A stretch of DNA of 59,371 nucleotides, from contig JAZNIK010000005.1 of assembly GCA_045577495.1 (NCBI GenBank), positions 1 through 59,371 on the forward strand, in the 5' to 3' direction. Positions within the stretch are counted from its first letter, which is position 1. The number at the start of each line of letters is the position of its first letter. The stretch comes from UMGS1279 sp045577495. Its GTDB lineage: Bacteria > Bacillota > Clostridia > Oscillospirales > Acutalibacteraceae. Positions 6,335 to 15,860 of the stretch are shown here, one piece after another. The position numbers were made by a program, and so were the translations under genes. The notes under the pieces were generated by a model, which did no database searches, was not told where the DNA came from, and worked only from the letters and a program-made list of their open reading frames with translations.

Positions 6335-8365
6335 TTATTTAATATACAAAATTCGGTAGCCGTATTTGCCTATATCAAAGGTAAAGCCAACATCGGTTTT
6401 GAGGGTCATATCTGTAACAGAACTAACGTTTTCGCCGAAATCAACAGTGACCTTTTCGATAGGTTTAGAAGAGATGTTTACCACAAAGGCAAGCAACTGC
6501 ACTTCACCCGTTAAGGTGGTGTAACGATAATAGCTAACCTTTACTTTTTCGTGGTCGGCTTTTACTGAGTTCTCCCAATAGGGCATCCAATCGGATTTTT
6601 CAATTGGGAAGGAATCAAATATTTTCCAAATCCCACTCATAAGTTCAAGCGGGTGATTTATATCATTAGGACGCGGCAAAATGCCATGTAAAATAGACAT
6701 TGAAACAGCGTTTTCAAAGGTCCAATGGGGCGGGTTTGCATATGCAATAAACTCGGCGGGAACACCTATATTTCGACCAATATACTCTGTGCGGAAGTAG
6801 TCGAGGTTAATATCCTCATCGCTACCCTTCATTAAAATCATCTGTAGATTTTCACCTATCCAGGACTGATGGATATATGGCAGAGCAGTGAAGTTCATAA
6901 ATCCGTAACTGTGTACGTTTATCATACCGCCGCGAGAGGTAACAACATCATAAAGGCGTTTAAACAAATGGCGGATGGCGTGGATTTGATAGGTGCCGTG
7001 TAAATTGCCGTTTTCATCGTACCAACCGCAACCATGGTCAAGATTGTGGCAATAGCGAGGCTGTGATGTGCTATCAAGATATACACCATCAGTATGATAT
7101 GTATCCATGATATTCTCGATACCCTTTATGAACATATCTTCATATTCGGTGTTGTAGCAAACAACATAATCGCGCTGGAAAGGAACACGCCACCAACCAC
7201 CATCTTTTTGACCATTAAAGTACTTAACTGTGACTTTGTCTTTAAGCTCACTCCAAACGCGTGACATAGAGGAAATCTCGTATCCAAAATAGGGTAGAAC
7301 CTTAATTCCGCGTTTATGACATTCATCGCAGATGTATCTAAGTTGATTTGCAGTAAATTCTGAAAGTTCAAACCAGTTTTGCGATTTGTTCCACTTTTCG
7401 TGAAGAATAAGGGTGGTTACGCCCTTTTCTTTTAATAGGTCAAAACGGTTTTCTTTGCTAAAAAAGTCGATATAATTGCCAACAATTTTAATACCGCAGT
7501 CAATATGAAAAGCGTTGTGAATGTAGGGGTTTTTAGGGAACTCCTTAACGGGAGTTGCGTGCAAACCAAAGCGGAAGCTGATTGGTTGATATCCATATGC
7601 ACCATGTTCATATTCGGCAGTCCATGCTTTTGGATGGCTATCTAATAAGTGGACGCGAACAACTATAGTGCTGTCATCTTTGTGGATGATTTCAAATGCA
7701 GAATCTGAGTTTTCGGGTTGCCAGTTGCGGTCATTTTCTGCAAACCAACCAAGACCTCGTTTTTCATTACCAAACCACATAAGTGCTTTAAAGGGTAAAA
7801 AGAAATCTTGTTCAGGCAAAACGCCGCTACTTGACATTTCGGTGCGGGGCAGAAATGTTCCGTTAGCAAGTTTAATATCGCTGTTTGGATATATGTTATA
7901 TAATTTAGCAGTTTCAGTCTTAAGAGGGATTTCAAGCCATAAATTATCAAGCTTAAAGAGGGTAGGCTTGGATTCGGCAATACCAAAAACCTCGGCAACT
8001 GTTTTGCCACGCGTCATAAGTTTAAAATCAATATCAATATTACCGTCATAATCTACGGTATAGTATGTGTTAATGATAAAGCGTTCTGACTGCATTGCAC
8101 CGCAAATCATTACCTGCTCATCCGAGCGGCTTTGTATAAAACTTTCGCTTTCGTTGTCGGGATAATTCATATCCCAAACGGCATCTTGGCCATCCTCTCT
8201 AGCAACAACACGAACAGGACCTGCAAGTAGTTCGTGACCCTCAGACATAATAGAGGTAATCATACCATCGGGACCAAAGGTGTAATCGCGGTTAAGAAGA
8301 TGAACTGTGTGATGAAGATTATCACTCTCTACACGTAAGGGGATAAAAGGCTTTGGGATTTTCAT
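6335..8365 (-). CDS. Glycoside hydrolase-like TIM-barrel protein (DUF6067/GH123-related, tentative)
   Basis: The protein has 676 aa with no signal peptide, so it is cytoplasmic. The N-terminal ~270 residues are a beta-rich domain ending in a substrate-proximal motif (RGLGWFAENDRNWQPE). The middle looks like a TIM barrel: LHEKWNKSQNW, RGIKVLPYFGYEIS, GVYLDSTSQPRYC and GGMINVHS strands, with acidic residues after VYLD and in IGENLQ as candidate catalytic groups. The C-terminal ~80 residues are another beta domain. This order resembles DUF6067/GH123-type putative glycosidases. The substrate is unknown. It starts at ATG 8365 with AAAGGAGT upstream and has its own promoter. Confidence 0.6.
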   Translation of the reverse strand: MKIPKPFIPLRVESDNLHHTVHLLNRDYTFGPDGMITSIMSEGHELLAGPVRVVAREDGQDAVWDMNYPDNESESFIQSRSDEQVMICGAMQSERFIINTYYTVDYDGNIDIDFKLMTRGKTVAEVFGIAESKPTLFKLDNLWLEIPLKTETAKLYNIYPNSDIKLANGTFLPRTEMSSSGVLPEQDFFLPFKALMWFGNEKRGLGWFAENDRNWQPENSDSAFEIIHKDDSTIVVRVHLLDSHPKAWTAEYEHGAYGYQPISFRFGLHATPVKEFPKNPYIHNAFHIDCGIKIVGNYIDFFSKENRFDLLKEKGVTTLILHEKWNKSQNWFELSEFTANQLRYICDECHKRGIKVLPYFGYEISSMSRVWSELKDKVTVKYFNGQKDGGWWRVPFQRDYVVCYNTEYEDMFIKGIENIMDTYHTDGVYLDSTSQPRYCHNLDHGCGWYDENGNLHGTYQIHAIRHLFKRLYDVVTSRGGMINVHSYGFMNFTALPYIHQSWIGENLQMILMKGSDEDINLDYFRTEYIGRNIGVPAEFIAYANPPHWTFENAVSMSILHGILPRPNDINHPLELMSGIWKIFDSFPIEKSDWMPYWENSVKADHEKVKVSYYRYTTLTGEVQLLAFVVNISSKPIEKVTVDFGENVSSVTDMTLKTDVGFTFDIGKYGYRILYIK

Positions 8366-8417
8366 AAAATCATACTCCTTTTAAGGGCAAAATACTGCTG
8401 TTTGTTAGCATGTTTTC

Positions 8418-8446
8418 ATTATAAAATTACGCTTTATTTTTGTCAA
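8418..8446 (-). promoter_or_regulatory. Consensus SigA promoter of the hydrolase gene
   Basis: On the minus strand, TTGACA (8446-8441), a 17-bp spacer and TATAAT (8423-8418) are a perfect match to the SigA consensus. Confidence 0.75.
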
Positions 8447-8522
8447 TCATTATTCTCTAAAAAGGACAAATCGTACAAAAATTGGACATATCGATAAAAA
8501 ACAAGAAAAGCATTGTTTTACC

Positions 8523-8578
8523 TTTAGACATATGTTATACTTAGAAGGTAAAGATTTTTTGTAGGGGGATGCTAAGGT
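8523..8578 (+). promoter_or_regulatory. Promoter and ribosome site of the DUF2130 gene
   Basis: TTGTTT, 17 bp and TATACT precede the gene. AGGGGG lies 9 nt before TTG 8578 but only about 1 nt before the ATG at 8569. This favours TTG as the true start, giving the family-typical N-terminus MREIKCPKCG. Confidence 0.55.
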
Positions 8579-9756
8579 TGAGAGAAATAAAATGCCCAAA
8601 ATGCGGCGAGGTTTTTCAGGTTGATGAATCGGGTTATGCCGCAATAGTAAAGCAAGTTCGTGACACCGAGTTTGAAAAAGAAATAAAACAAAGAGAACTC
8701 GCCTTTAATACCGAAAAGCAAAATGCGGTGGAACTTGCCATAACCAAAAAAGCATCAGAAAATGATAAAAAGCTTGCCGAAAAAGACGCTGAGATAATCC
8801 GCTTAATAGGGGACCTTGAGCTTAGTAAAACAAATGCTGACCTTGCGGTTAAAACCGCCGTTCAGCAAAAGGATGCTAAAATACTAGAACTTGAAAATAA
8901 ACTTAACTTGGCACTGAGTGAACAAGAACTCCGAGAGCGCAATTTAAATGAAAAGCATTTGGCTGAGCTTAAAATCAGAGATGATGAAATTGAGCGTATA
9001 AAAGATTTTAAGGCTCGCCAATCAACAAAAATGGTGGGTGAAAGTCTAGAGCAACACTGCGAAATTGAGTTTAATAAAATCAGAGCAACCGCTTTTCCTA
9101 ACGCTTATTTTGAAAAGGATAATGATGCCAGAACGGGTAGCAAGGGCGACTTTATATTTAGAGAAAGTTCATTAGATGGTGTTGAGTTTATATCCATAAT
9201 GTTTGAAATGAAAAACGAGATGGACACAACTGCAACAAAACATAAAAACGAGGACTTTTTTAAAGAACTCGATAAGGACAGGCGCGAGAAAAACTGCGAA
9301 TACGCCGTGCTTGTTTCCCTACTTGAATCAGATAATGAACTTTATAATAACGGAATCGTTGATGTATCTTATAAATATGAAAAAATGTATGTGGTACGCC
9401 CACAGTTTTTCATTCCTATTATTACTTTGCTTCGTAATGCCGCTTTAAAATCTTTGGAATATAAAACAGAACTTGCAACTATAAAAAATCAAAATATTGA
9501 TATCACCCATTTTGAAGAGGATTTGCTTGATTTCAAGGATAAGTTTTCAAGAAATTTTCGTTTAGCAAGTGAAAAATTCCAAACTGCAATTAAACAGATT
9601 GATATGACAATAGACCATTTGCAAAAAACAAAGGAAGCCCTGCTTTCTTCTGAAAATAATTTGCGTTTGGCAAACAACAAGGCAGAGGATTTATCAATCA
9701 AGCGTCTTACAAAAAACAACCCAACAATGAAGGCAAAGTTTGATGAATTAAAATAA
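8578..9756 (+). CDS. DUF2130 domain-containing protein
   Basis: The protein has 392 aa. The N-terminal zinc-ribbon half-site IKCPKCGEVFQVDESGYAA is followed by a long coiled coil (about residues 30-145, rich in K/E/A/L). Then comes the DUF2130 core (about 150-300), with the conserved SLEQHCEIEFNKIR and GSKGDFIFRE motifs and FEMKNEMDTTATKHKNEDFF. This core resembles PD-(D/E)XK nuclease folds (D in KGDF, E-x-K in FEMK). The biochemical function is unknown. It is monocistronic and closed by a strong terminator. Confidence 0.85.
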   Translation: MREIKCPKCGEVFQVDESGYAAIVKQVRDTEFEKEIKQRELAFNTEKQNAVELAITKKASENDKKLAEKDAEIIRLIGDLELSKTNADLAVKTAVQQKDAKILELENKLNLALSEQELRERNLNEKHLAELKIRDDEIERIKDFKARQSTKMVGESLEQHCEIEFNKIRATAFPNAYFEKDNDARTGSKGDFIFRESSLDGVEFISIMFEMKNEMDTTATKHKNEDFFKELDKDRREKNCEYAVLVSLLESDNELYNNGIVDVSYKYEKMYVVRPQFFIPIITLLRNAALKSLEYKTELATIKNQNIDITHFEEDLLDFKDKFSRNFRLASEKFQTAIKQIDMTIDHLQKTKEALLSSENNLRLANNKAEDLSIKRLTKNNPTMKAKFDELK

Positions 9757-9761
9757 CAATA

Positions 9762-9803
9762 AACAACACGCAATCAGCACAAAACTGATTGCGTGTTGTT
9801 TTT
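9762..9803. terminator. Bidirectional terminator
   Basis: A 16-bp stem (AACAACACGCAATCAG / CTGATTGCGTGTTGTT) has A and T runs. It lies between the convergent DUF2130 and PLP-enzyme genes and overlaps the latter's stop by 2 nt. Confidence 0.85.
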
Positions 9804-11061
9804 ACTCGCATTTTAAAACTTCTTGAGCCGCTTTTAAAATTCCTATTTTTGCACTATGGAAATTGATTCCGCCTTGCATCCAAACCGCAAAAGGTTCTCT
9901 AAGCGGAGCATCTGCAGAAAGTTCAATAGAGGAGCCAAGTGTAAAGGCGCCTGCCGCCATTATAACCTTATCATCATATCCCGGCATATCCCAAGGCTCA
10001 GGAGTAAGATGAGAGTCAACAGGCGCACCGCTTTGAAGCCCTTTACAGAATGCAATAAGCTTTTCACTTTTTTTAAGTAAAATGGCCTCAATAATATCGG
10101 CGCGTGGCTCGTCTGGCTTTGGAGTTACATCATAACCCATCTCGCTAAACAGAGCCGAGGCGTAAACGGCGGTTTTTAAAGCCTCGCCCGTAACGTGCGG
10201 TGCGTTGAAAAGTCCCATATAAAGCTCTCTGTTATGACCTAGTGATGCGCCAACCTCTCTGCCAACACCTGCCGCAGTCATACGGTATGAACAACTTTCT
10301 ATTAAATCCTTACGACCTGCAATATAGCCACCACATGGAGCAATTCCACCGCCGGGATTTTTAATAAGCGAACCTGCCATAAGGTCGGCGCCAACCTGAG
10401 TTGGCTCTAATTTATCGGTAAATTCGCCATAGCAGTTATCAACCATAATAATAGCGTCGTTTTTTGCTTTTTTTATAAGGTCGCAAAGTTCTTTTATATC
10501 ATTGATATTAAGGCTTGGTCTTAAAGAATAACCGCGAGAACGCTGAATATAAACCATTTTGGGATTGGTTGTTTTTATTGCCTTTTCTATTTGCTCTAAA
10601 TCTGGCATACCGCATTCATTCAAAGCAACCTCAGAGTATTTAACGCCAAAATCAGCAAGAGAACCATTTGTTTTGGCATCGCAACCAAGGACGCCTACAA
10701 GCGTATCGTATGGTCTGCCTGTAACGCAAAGCATTGTATCGCCAGGTCTAAGCACACCAAAAAGGGCAACAGTCAGGGTGTGGGTTCCACTTGCAAAGCT
10801 ATGGCGTATAAGAGCATCCTCTGCTCCAAAAATCTCTGCTAAAATTTCATCTAAATCATCTCTGCCCTTATCACCATAACCGTAGCCTGTGGTGGCGGCA
10901 AAATTGCTTTCGCTAACCCGATGGTTAATAAAAGCCGATAAAACCTTTGCTTGATTGTATTCGGTTATACCGTCGATTAAATCAAAACTGTTTTTTGTGG
11001 AGTTTAATGCTTTTTTATCAAGCGCAAGTATCTCTGACGAAAAATCAAAAAAATCAACCAT
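9802..11061 (-). CDS. Methionine gamma-lyase family (aluminium-resistance-type) PLP enzyme
   Basis: The protein has 419 aa. It is a fold-type I PLP enzyme of the Met_gamma_lyase family (PF06838). The evidence is the N-terminal TTGYGYGDKGRDDLDEI, the PLP-phosphate loop SFASGTHTLTVALFG, VDNCYGEFTD (Asp for the pyridine N) and MAGSLIKNPGGGIAP with the Schiff-base lysine (about residue 233). Members are annotated as C-S lyases or aluminium-resistance proteins; the substrate is not established. It is the last gene of a minus-strand operon (murD, two M42 peptidases, GNAT), overlapping the GNAT gene by 8 nt. Confidence 0.85.
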   Translation of the reverse strand: MVDFFDFSSEILALDKKALNSTKNSFDLIDGITEYNQAKVLSAFINHRVSESNFAATTGYGYGDKGRDDLDEILAEIFGAEDALIRHSFASGTHTLTVALFGVLRPGDTMLCVTGRPYDTLVGVLGCDAKTNGSLADFGVKYSEVALNECGMPDLEQIEKAIKTTNPKMVYIQRSRGYSLRPSLNINDIKELCDLIKKAKNDAIIMVDNCYGEFTDKLEPTQVGADLMAGSLIKNPGGGIAPCGGYIAGRKDLIESCSYRMTAAGVGREVGASLGHNRELYMGLFNAPHVTGEALKTAVYASALFSEMGYDVTPKPDEPRADIIEAILLKKSEKLIAFCKGLQSGAPVDSHLTPEPWDMPGYDDKVIMAAGAFTLGSSIELSADAPLREPFAVWMQGGINFHSAKIGILKAAQEVLKCE

Positions 11062-11800
11062 TACTATCTTCCTTTGTTATGCTATATATTCCAAGTTTTT
11101 CTGTTTGGGTAAATTCGTTTTTTAAATAAAATTCAGAAGTTTTGAAATCAGTACAGGCGAAAACTTTTCGCCTAAGAACGTTGTTTATAGCATCTGCTAA
11201 TAGTTTTGTTCCAACCAAACCTTTACGGGCATTGGGTAGAACCGATATTCCGCTTATAATTGCCGAATCATCATTTATATGCGAAAAAATCAAAGCGGCA
11301 TTTTCCTTATTCAAAGCAAATGCAACCCCGTGCCTGATTCGGTGAGAAAGGTCGGCATACCAACCGTCAAAATCGGGCTTTACCAAAATATCACTTTGCT
11401 CGAAAAAGAGTGTATCATAAACCTCTTTAAGGTTTACAGAGTTATTTGTTATAATGCTATTTGTTGCTGAGTTATTTTCATAACACAAAACCGCATATTC
11501 GTTTATGTTCTCAAACCCCATATGTTTTAAGGTGGTTACATTTGACTGAATATTTGAATATCCAATCATATCGCAAAACTCTTTTAGTTCGCTGCAATCT
11601 GCACCCTTATCGCATAATATAAAAATCGTATTTTCATACTTGTTGATTATTGAGGTTGGGGTGTTATCAGAATACCCTGCCCAAAATGTGCAAAAGGGGT
11701 ATTTTGTGCCATAGGCTAAATAATTTGATGATATTTTCACACCCACAAAACTCCCTGCATTTTGCAGGGAGGGCAGGGTGTTTTCTATTAGTTTAATCAT
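11054..11800 (-). CDS. GNAT-family N-acetyltransferase-like protein
   Basis: The protein has 248 aa. The C-terminal part carries the acetyl-CoA fold pattern: IISGISVLPNARKGLVGTKL (motif A, the beta4 strand and pyrophosphate loop, though RKGLVG is a weak Q/RxxGxG) and SEFYLKNEF (motif B tail). The N-terminal half is unfamiliar. It overlaps both operon neighbours by 8 nt, which indicates tight translational coupling. The acceptor is unknown; sitting between an aminopeptidase and a PLP enzyme, amino-acid or peptide acetylation is possible. Confidence 0.65.
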   Translation of the reverse strand: MIKLIENTLPSLQNAGSFVGVKISSNYLAYGTKYPFCTFWAGYSDNTPTSIINKYENTIFILCDKGADCSELKEFCDMIGYSNIQSNVTTLKHMGFENINEYAVLCYENNSATNSIITNNSVNLKEVYDTLFFEQSDILVKPDFDGWYADLSHRIRHGVAFALNKENAALIFSHINDDSAIISGISVLPNARKGLVGTKLLADAINNVLRRKVFACTDFKTSEFYLKNEFTQTEKLGIYSITKEDSNG

Positions 11801-12827
11801 AAAACTCTCCGCCCGCTAGTTTGTTTAAAAGAAGTTTAGCAAGCATCAAATAATCATTTATATCGTTTATATAGGTCACGCTTGAGGGAGAGTGAATATA
11901 TCTGCAAGGCTGAGCTAGAGTGATGGTGCGAACACCATTTTTGCTTAGTGAAACAGAACCTGCGTTATTTCCTCCTGCCACCTTTTGCTTGGTTTGAATT
12001 TTAATATTATTTTCTTTAGCTAATTCAAAAGCAAAATCATAAAGAGCTCGGTCATAAAGGGTGGTTCTATCCATAAACGGAACCACAACACCCGCACCAC
12101 AACTACAAACGGCATCGGTGCCCTTTGCACCTCTAATATCCGATGCAGTTGTTGTTTCTAAAACTATTGCAAATTCGGGGTCAACTGTAAAGGTGGCTGT
12201 TTTAGCTCCTCTAAGACCTAATTCCTCGCCAACAGTAAAGGTGGCGTAAAAATCATATTCCGCATCGCTTTTTAAAAGTGAAATTAGCACTGCACAACCT
12301 ATGCGGTCATCAAGAGCTTTTGTTTCAATTGCAGAGTCCAAAAGCAGTTTCCAATCATTTGCAAAGGTGCCAATATCCCCTATATGCAGATATTTTTCGG
12401 CATCCTCTTTGCTTTCGGCACCGATATCAATATAAAGGGAGTCTAATGGCGGGAGTTTTTTGCGCTCATCTTCGGTTGATTGGTGAATAGGTTTAAAACC
12501 GATTACACCAACTGTATTTTCAAAACGCACTCTTTTGCATAAAAGGGATTCAACCGAAATACCGCCAACAGTATCAAACTTTAAAAATCCCGCATCGGTA
12601 ATATCGGTTATAATAACTCCAACCTCGTCCATATGGGCATCAAGCATAACCTTTTTAACAGAGGGCCTTTTACCCTTTTTAAAGGCGATAACATTACCCA
12701 TAGGGTCGATTTTAGCATCACAAAAATCTCTTATTTCATTTAAAATATAGGTGGATATTTTGTCCTCTCTGCCGGAGGGGCCATCAAGTTCGCATAAGCT
12801 TTTTAAGGTAGAAAGAAAATCAGTCAT
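11793..12827 (-). CDS. M42-family metallopeptidase (aminopeptidase), paralogue 2
   Basis: The protein has 344 aa. Co-catalytic dinuclear-metal motifs: MLDAHMDEVG (metal His/Asp with catalytic Asp), ALDDRIGCAV (bridging Asp), TVGEELGLRGA (catalytic Glu-Glu), a metal ligand in VLETTTASD (usually VxVTxTxxD), and the late YIHSPSS (metal His). M42 enzymes form large tetrahedral cytoplasmic assemblies that trim peptide N-termini. It overlaps the upstream paralogue by 8 nt. Confidence 0.9.
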   Translation of the reverse strand: MTDFLSTLKSLCELDGPSGREDKISTYILNEIRDFCDAKIDPMGNVIAFKKGKRPSVKKVMLDAHMDEVGVIITDITDAGFLKFDTVGGISVESLLCKRVRFENTVGVIGFKPIHQSTEDERKKLPPLDSLYIDIGAESKEDAEKYLHIGDIGTFANDWKLLLDSAIETKALDDRIGCAVLISLLKSDAEYDFYATFTVGEELGLRGAKTATFTVDPEFAIVLETTTASDIRGAKGTDAVCSCGAGVVVPFMDRTTLYDRALYDFAFELAKENNIKIQTKQKVAGGNNAGSVSLSKNGVRTITLAQPCRYIHSPSSVTYINDINDYLMLAKLLLNKLAGGEFYD

Positions 12828-13821
12828 TTAGCCCGCCCCCTAAAACATATTCATAAATAAGTGTAGAGGTAGCCTCGATATCTCTAAGGTCAACAACCTC
12901 AACAGGTGTGTGCATATTTCTTAAAGGGATGGATAAAAGACCCGTTGGGATACCCGACTGAGTAAGGGATATCACATCGGCATCGGTTGATGTGTTACCA
13001 CCCATAACCTCTAAAGTATAGGGGATATTTTTATCCTTAGCAGTTTGTTCAAGAGTTTTGCAAATCTTCCCGTTAAGAACGGGGGATATGCCTATCATAA
13101 CGCCACTACCGAGCTTTGCGGTTTTGCGACTGGGAACATCAGGGCAATCACCAAAACTAACATCAACGCAAAGCGCTTCGTTTGCAGTTACACCGTATGC
13201 GCCAACTCTAGCACCGCGTAATCCCAACTCCTCACCTAATGGAAAAAGCAAAACAATATTAACGGGGCATTTCGATTTTGCAAGTTTGTTGCCCGCCAAA
13301 ACAACCGATGCAACGCCAGCACGGTTATCAAGAGCCATTGAAGTTATTTTATTTTCTAAAAGACATTCGGGTTCTAGGTCAAAGATCACAATATCGCCTA
13401 ACGAAATTATTTCGCCAATGTCTTTTCTGCCCGTGTCTATATACAGGTTATCAAAGGTGGGGCATTCTGCATCGCCACTCAAATGCGGTGGCACGCTCCC
13501 AAAGGTGCCGAACACAGTTTCCTTGCCTAAAATTTTAACAGGGGTAGAGGGAAAAAAACGAGGGTCGATAGAGCCTATCGGATCTACCGAAACAAAACCA
13601 GTATTACTTATATCGGTTACAATCATACCAATTTGGTCAATATGTGACTCAAGCATGATGGTATAATCACTTTTATTATCAATCTTGGCTAGAATAAAAT
13701 TTTGGGTTTCGATAATCTCAAAGTTGGGTGCAAGTTCACTCTTTATTATATCAAAAACCTGCTTTTGATGACCGATACCAACAGCCTCGGAAAGACCTAA
13801 AACCAATTCTTTTAAATTCAT
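12820..13821 (-). CDS. M42-family metallopeptidase (aminopeptidase), paralogue 1
   Basis: The protein has 333 aa from ATG 13821; a TTG two codons upstream is also possible. Motifs are MLESHIDQIG, SMALDNRAGVASV, FPLGEELGLRGARVG, CVDVSFGD and NMHTPVEVVD, the full M42 metal set. It is the tandem paralogue of the next gene. Tandem M42 genes may form mixed-specificity peptide-trimming complexes (inference). It starts 17 nt after murD stops. Confidence 0.9.
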   Translation of the reverse strand: MNLKELVLGLSEAVGIGHQKQVFDIIKSELAPNFEIIETQNFILAKIDNKSDYTIMLESHIDQIGMIVTDISNTGFVSVDPIGSIDPRFFPSTPVKILGKETVFGTFGSVPPHLSGDAECPTFDNLYIDTGRKDIGEIISLGDIVIFDLEPECLLENKITSMALDNRAGVASVVLAGNKLAKSKCPVNIVLLFPLGEELGLRGARVGAYGVTANEALCVDVSFGDCPDVPSRKTAKLGSGVMIGISPVLNGKICKTLEQTAKDKNIPYTLEVMGGNTSTDADVISLTQSGIPTGLLSIPLRNMHTPVEVVDLRDIEATSTLIYEYVLGGGLND

Positions 13822-13844
13822 AAACAAATCACTCTCAACGTAAA

Positions 13845-15227
13845 TTACAAATTATTTACAAGCTCTTTAAATTTTTCGCCACGTACTGCAAAATTCGGGA
13901 ATGCATCAAAACTTGCACAAGCGGGGCTAAGGGTAACAATATCACCGTTTACTGCGTTTTTGTGTGCAGTTTTAACCGCCTGTTCAAGATTTTCCACGTG
14001 AATAATGGTTGGATTATAGCCCATATATTTTGCATCCTTTTTAACGGCTGTTTCTATCTTATTTGCGGTAGGACCCGATAGAATAAGCAGCTTTACCTTA
14101 TCAATTATATAGGGTACCATTGGCTCAAACGGGATATGCTTATCATATCCACCCGCCAAAAGAATGATATTTTTATCAAAGGATTTAAGACCTGCTATGG
14201 TTCTTGTGGGGCTAGACGCAATAGAATCGTTGTAATAGCGAACACCATTCAATTCTCTTACAAATTCAATTCTATGCTCAACACCCATAAATTCTTTTGC
14301 AACCTTGCGAATTTCATCCGCACCTACATAACCCCAAACGGTTGAAATGGCGGTTAAATAATTTTCAACATTGTGGTCGCCCAAAATGGCAATATCGCTT
14401 TTGTTCATAATAGGAGCATTGATGCCACGGTAACTCATAAAAATATTGCCTTCGCCGTCAATCCAAGCGCCGTTTTTGATTTTCTGGGTCATACTGAAGT
14501 ATAAAAGCTGACCTCTTACATCCTTTGAAAAACCATTTGTAATAGTATCATCAAGGTTTAAAATTGTGCGGGAAAAAGCATTTTGATGAAGCATAATATT
14601 TTTCTTGGCGCCAACATATTCATCCATATCCTTATGAACATCCAAATGGTTTGGCGCAACATTTGTAATTACCGCAACATCGGGGCTTTTACGCATTGAA
14701 ATAAGTTGAAAAGAGGATAATTCAACAACAACAAAATCCTCAGGCTTAATATTGTCAAGCTCGGGCAAAAGGGGTCTGCCTATGTTTCCGCCAACATGAA
14801 CAGTTTTGCCTGCTGCCTCAAGCATTTTTGCAATAAGGGTTGTGGTGGTTGTTTTACCATCAGAACCTGTAACCGCAAAAATGGTTGCGGGGCACAAATC
14901 AAAAAATACTTCCATCTCAGAGGTGACGGCTATACCATTACGGCGTGCCTCCTCCAATTCGGGTAGATTAAAGTTCATTCCGGGGGTGCGGAAGATAACA
15001 TCTACTTCAAGGTTTTTAAGGTAGTCTTCGCCAAGCCTTAATTCTGCGCCCTCCTTTTCAAGTCGGTCTGCCAACTCGCCTATTTGGGCACGTTCTCTGC
15101 GGTCACAGGCAAAAACTCTAGCCCCCATACTTAAAAATTTTAAAATTAAAGGCGTATTGCTAATGCCAATACCGCACAAAGCGATACGCTTGTTATTTAT
15201 TGAGTCAAAAAATTGCTTGCAATCCAT
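13845..15227 (-). CDS. murD: UDP-N-acetylmuramoyl-L-alanine--D-glutamate ligase
   Basis: The protein has 460 aa. MurD adds D-glutamate to UDP-MurNAc-L-Ala with ATP in the cytoplasm, in peptidoglycan precursor synthesis. It shows the Mur-ligase ATP loop VTGSDGKTTTTTL, the central NVAPNHLDVH and GDHNVENYLTA motifs, and the C-terminal YNDSIASSPTRT and LSPACASFDAF. The true start is ATG 15227 (GGAGG 8 nt upstream); the longer frame from 15299 would begin inside the promoter. It heads an operon of peptidases rather than the usual dcw cluster. Confidence 0.95.
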   Translation of the reverse strand: MDCKQFFDSINNKRIALCGIGISNTPLILKFLSMGARVFACDRRERAQIGELADRLEKEGAELRLGEDYLKNLEVDVIFRTPGMNFNLPELEEARRNGIAVTSEMEVFFDLCPATIFAVTGSDGKTTTTTLIAKMLEAAGKTVHVGGNIGRPLLPELDNIKPEDFVVVELSSFQLISMRKSPDVAVITNVAPNHLDVHKDMDEYVGAKKNIMLHQNAFSRTILNLDDTITNGFSKDVRGQLLYFSMTQKIKNGAWIDGEGNIFMSYRGINAPIMNKSDIAILGDHNVENYLTAISTVWGYVGADEIRKVAKEFMGVEHRIEFVRELNGVRYYNDSIASSPTRTIAGLKSFDKNIILLAGGYDKHIPFEPMVPYIIDKVKLLILSGPTANKIETAVKKDAKYMGYNPTIIHVENLEQAVKTAHKNAVNGDIVTLSPACASFDAFPNFAVRGEKFKELVNNL

Positions 15228-15270
15228 AAGAAAACCTCCAAGAAAAATTTGGATAAAATAATACAAATAT

Positions 15271-15299
15271 AGTATACACCATACATATGCGAAAATCAA
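15271..15299 (-). promoter_or_regulatory. Promoter of the murD operon
   Basis: On the minus strand, TTGATT (15299-15294), 17 bp and TATACT (15276-15271). Confidence 0.6.
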
Positions 15300-15353
15300 A
15301 TCAAAACTGTAAAAAAGATTTTATAAATTAACAAATTTTTCATTTATAAAAGG

Positions 15354-15397
15354 TTGACAGTAGATGGGATATAGTGATAAAATGTTAGGGTGCTAAC
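15354..15397 (+). promoter_or_regulatory. Promoter and probable MarR operator
   Basis: TTGACA, 18 bp and TAAAAT are followed at once by the inverted repeat GTTAG-GGTG-CTAAC (15384-15397). The repeat covers the predicted transcription start of the MarR-exporter operon. Its position suits autorepression relieved by a drug-like ligand, the usual MarR mode. Confidence 0.55.
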
Positions 15398-15413
15398 AAA
15401 AGGAAGTGAAAAT

Positions 15414-15860
15414 ATGCAATCAAATCGTCATATAGGGTTTGAACTTCGCACTACCGCAAATATAATACGCAGGGAAATCGACAATGCTATGGCTTCGCAA
15501 AAAATCGAAAAATTAACAGGTATGCAGGGGCGTGTGATAGGTTATTTGTGCCATAACACCGAAAGGGAAATTTTTCAAAAGGATATAGAAAACGAGTTTT
15601 CTATTCGGCGCTCAACCGCCACTAATATGTTGCAGACTATGGAGAAGCATGGGCTAATAAAACGCATTCCCGTTTCATATGATGCAAGGCTCAAACAAAT
15701 ACTTCCTACCGAAAAGGCAATCACGCGTCACAAGATTTTCATTAGGGAGATTGAAAAGGTGGAAAAATCGGTTTTAAACGGCATAACCCAAGAAGAAAGG
15801 GAAAAACTTTTTGGAATTTTAGATAAGATAAAACGTAATTTAGAGGAGCAAGCAAAATGA
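15414..15860 (+). CDS. MarR-family transcriptional regulator
   Basis: The protein has 148 aa. The winged helix spans about residues 35-105 (QKDIENEFSIRRSTATNMLQ, TMEKHGLIKRIPVSYDARLK, with the wing Asp-Ala-Arg conserved). ATG 15414 has GGAAGT upstream; a GTG at 15390 lies inside the operator and is less likely. Its stop overlaps the first exporter gene by 4 nt. It probably represses itself and the exporter. Confidence 0.88.
   Translation: MQSNRHIGFELRTTANIIRREIDNAMASQKIEKLTGMQGRVIGYLCHNTEREIFQKDIENEFSIRRSTATNMLQTMEKHGLIKRIPVSYDARLKQILPTEKAITRHKIFIREIEKVEKSVLNGITQEEREKLFGILDKIKRNLEEQAK

Noticed and set aside
8400..8416. Catabolite-response (cre) site upstream of the hydrolase gene
   Set aside because: TGAAAACATGCTAACA resembles cre only loosely and lacks the central CG with proper symmetry.
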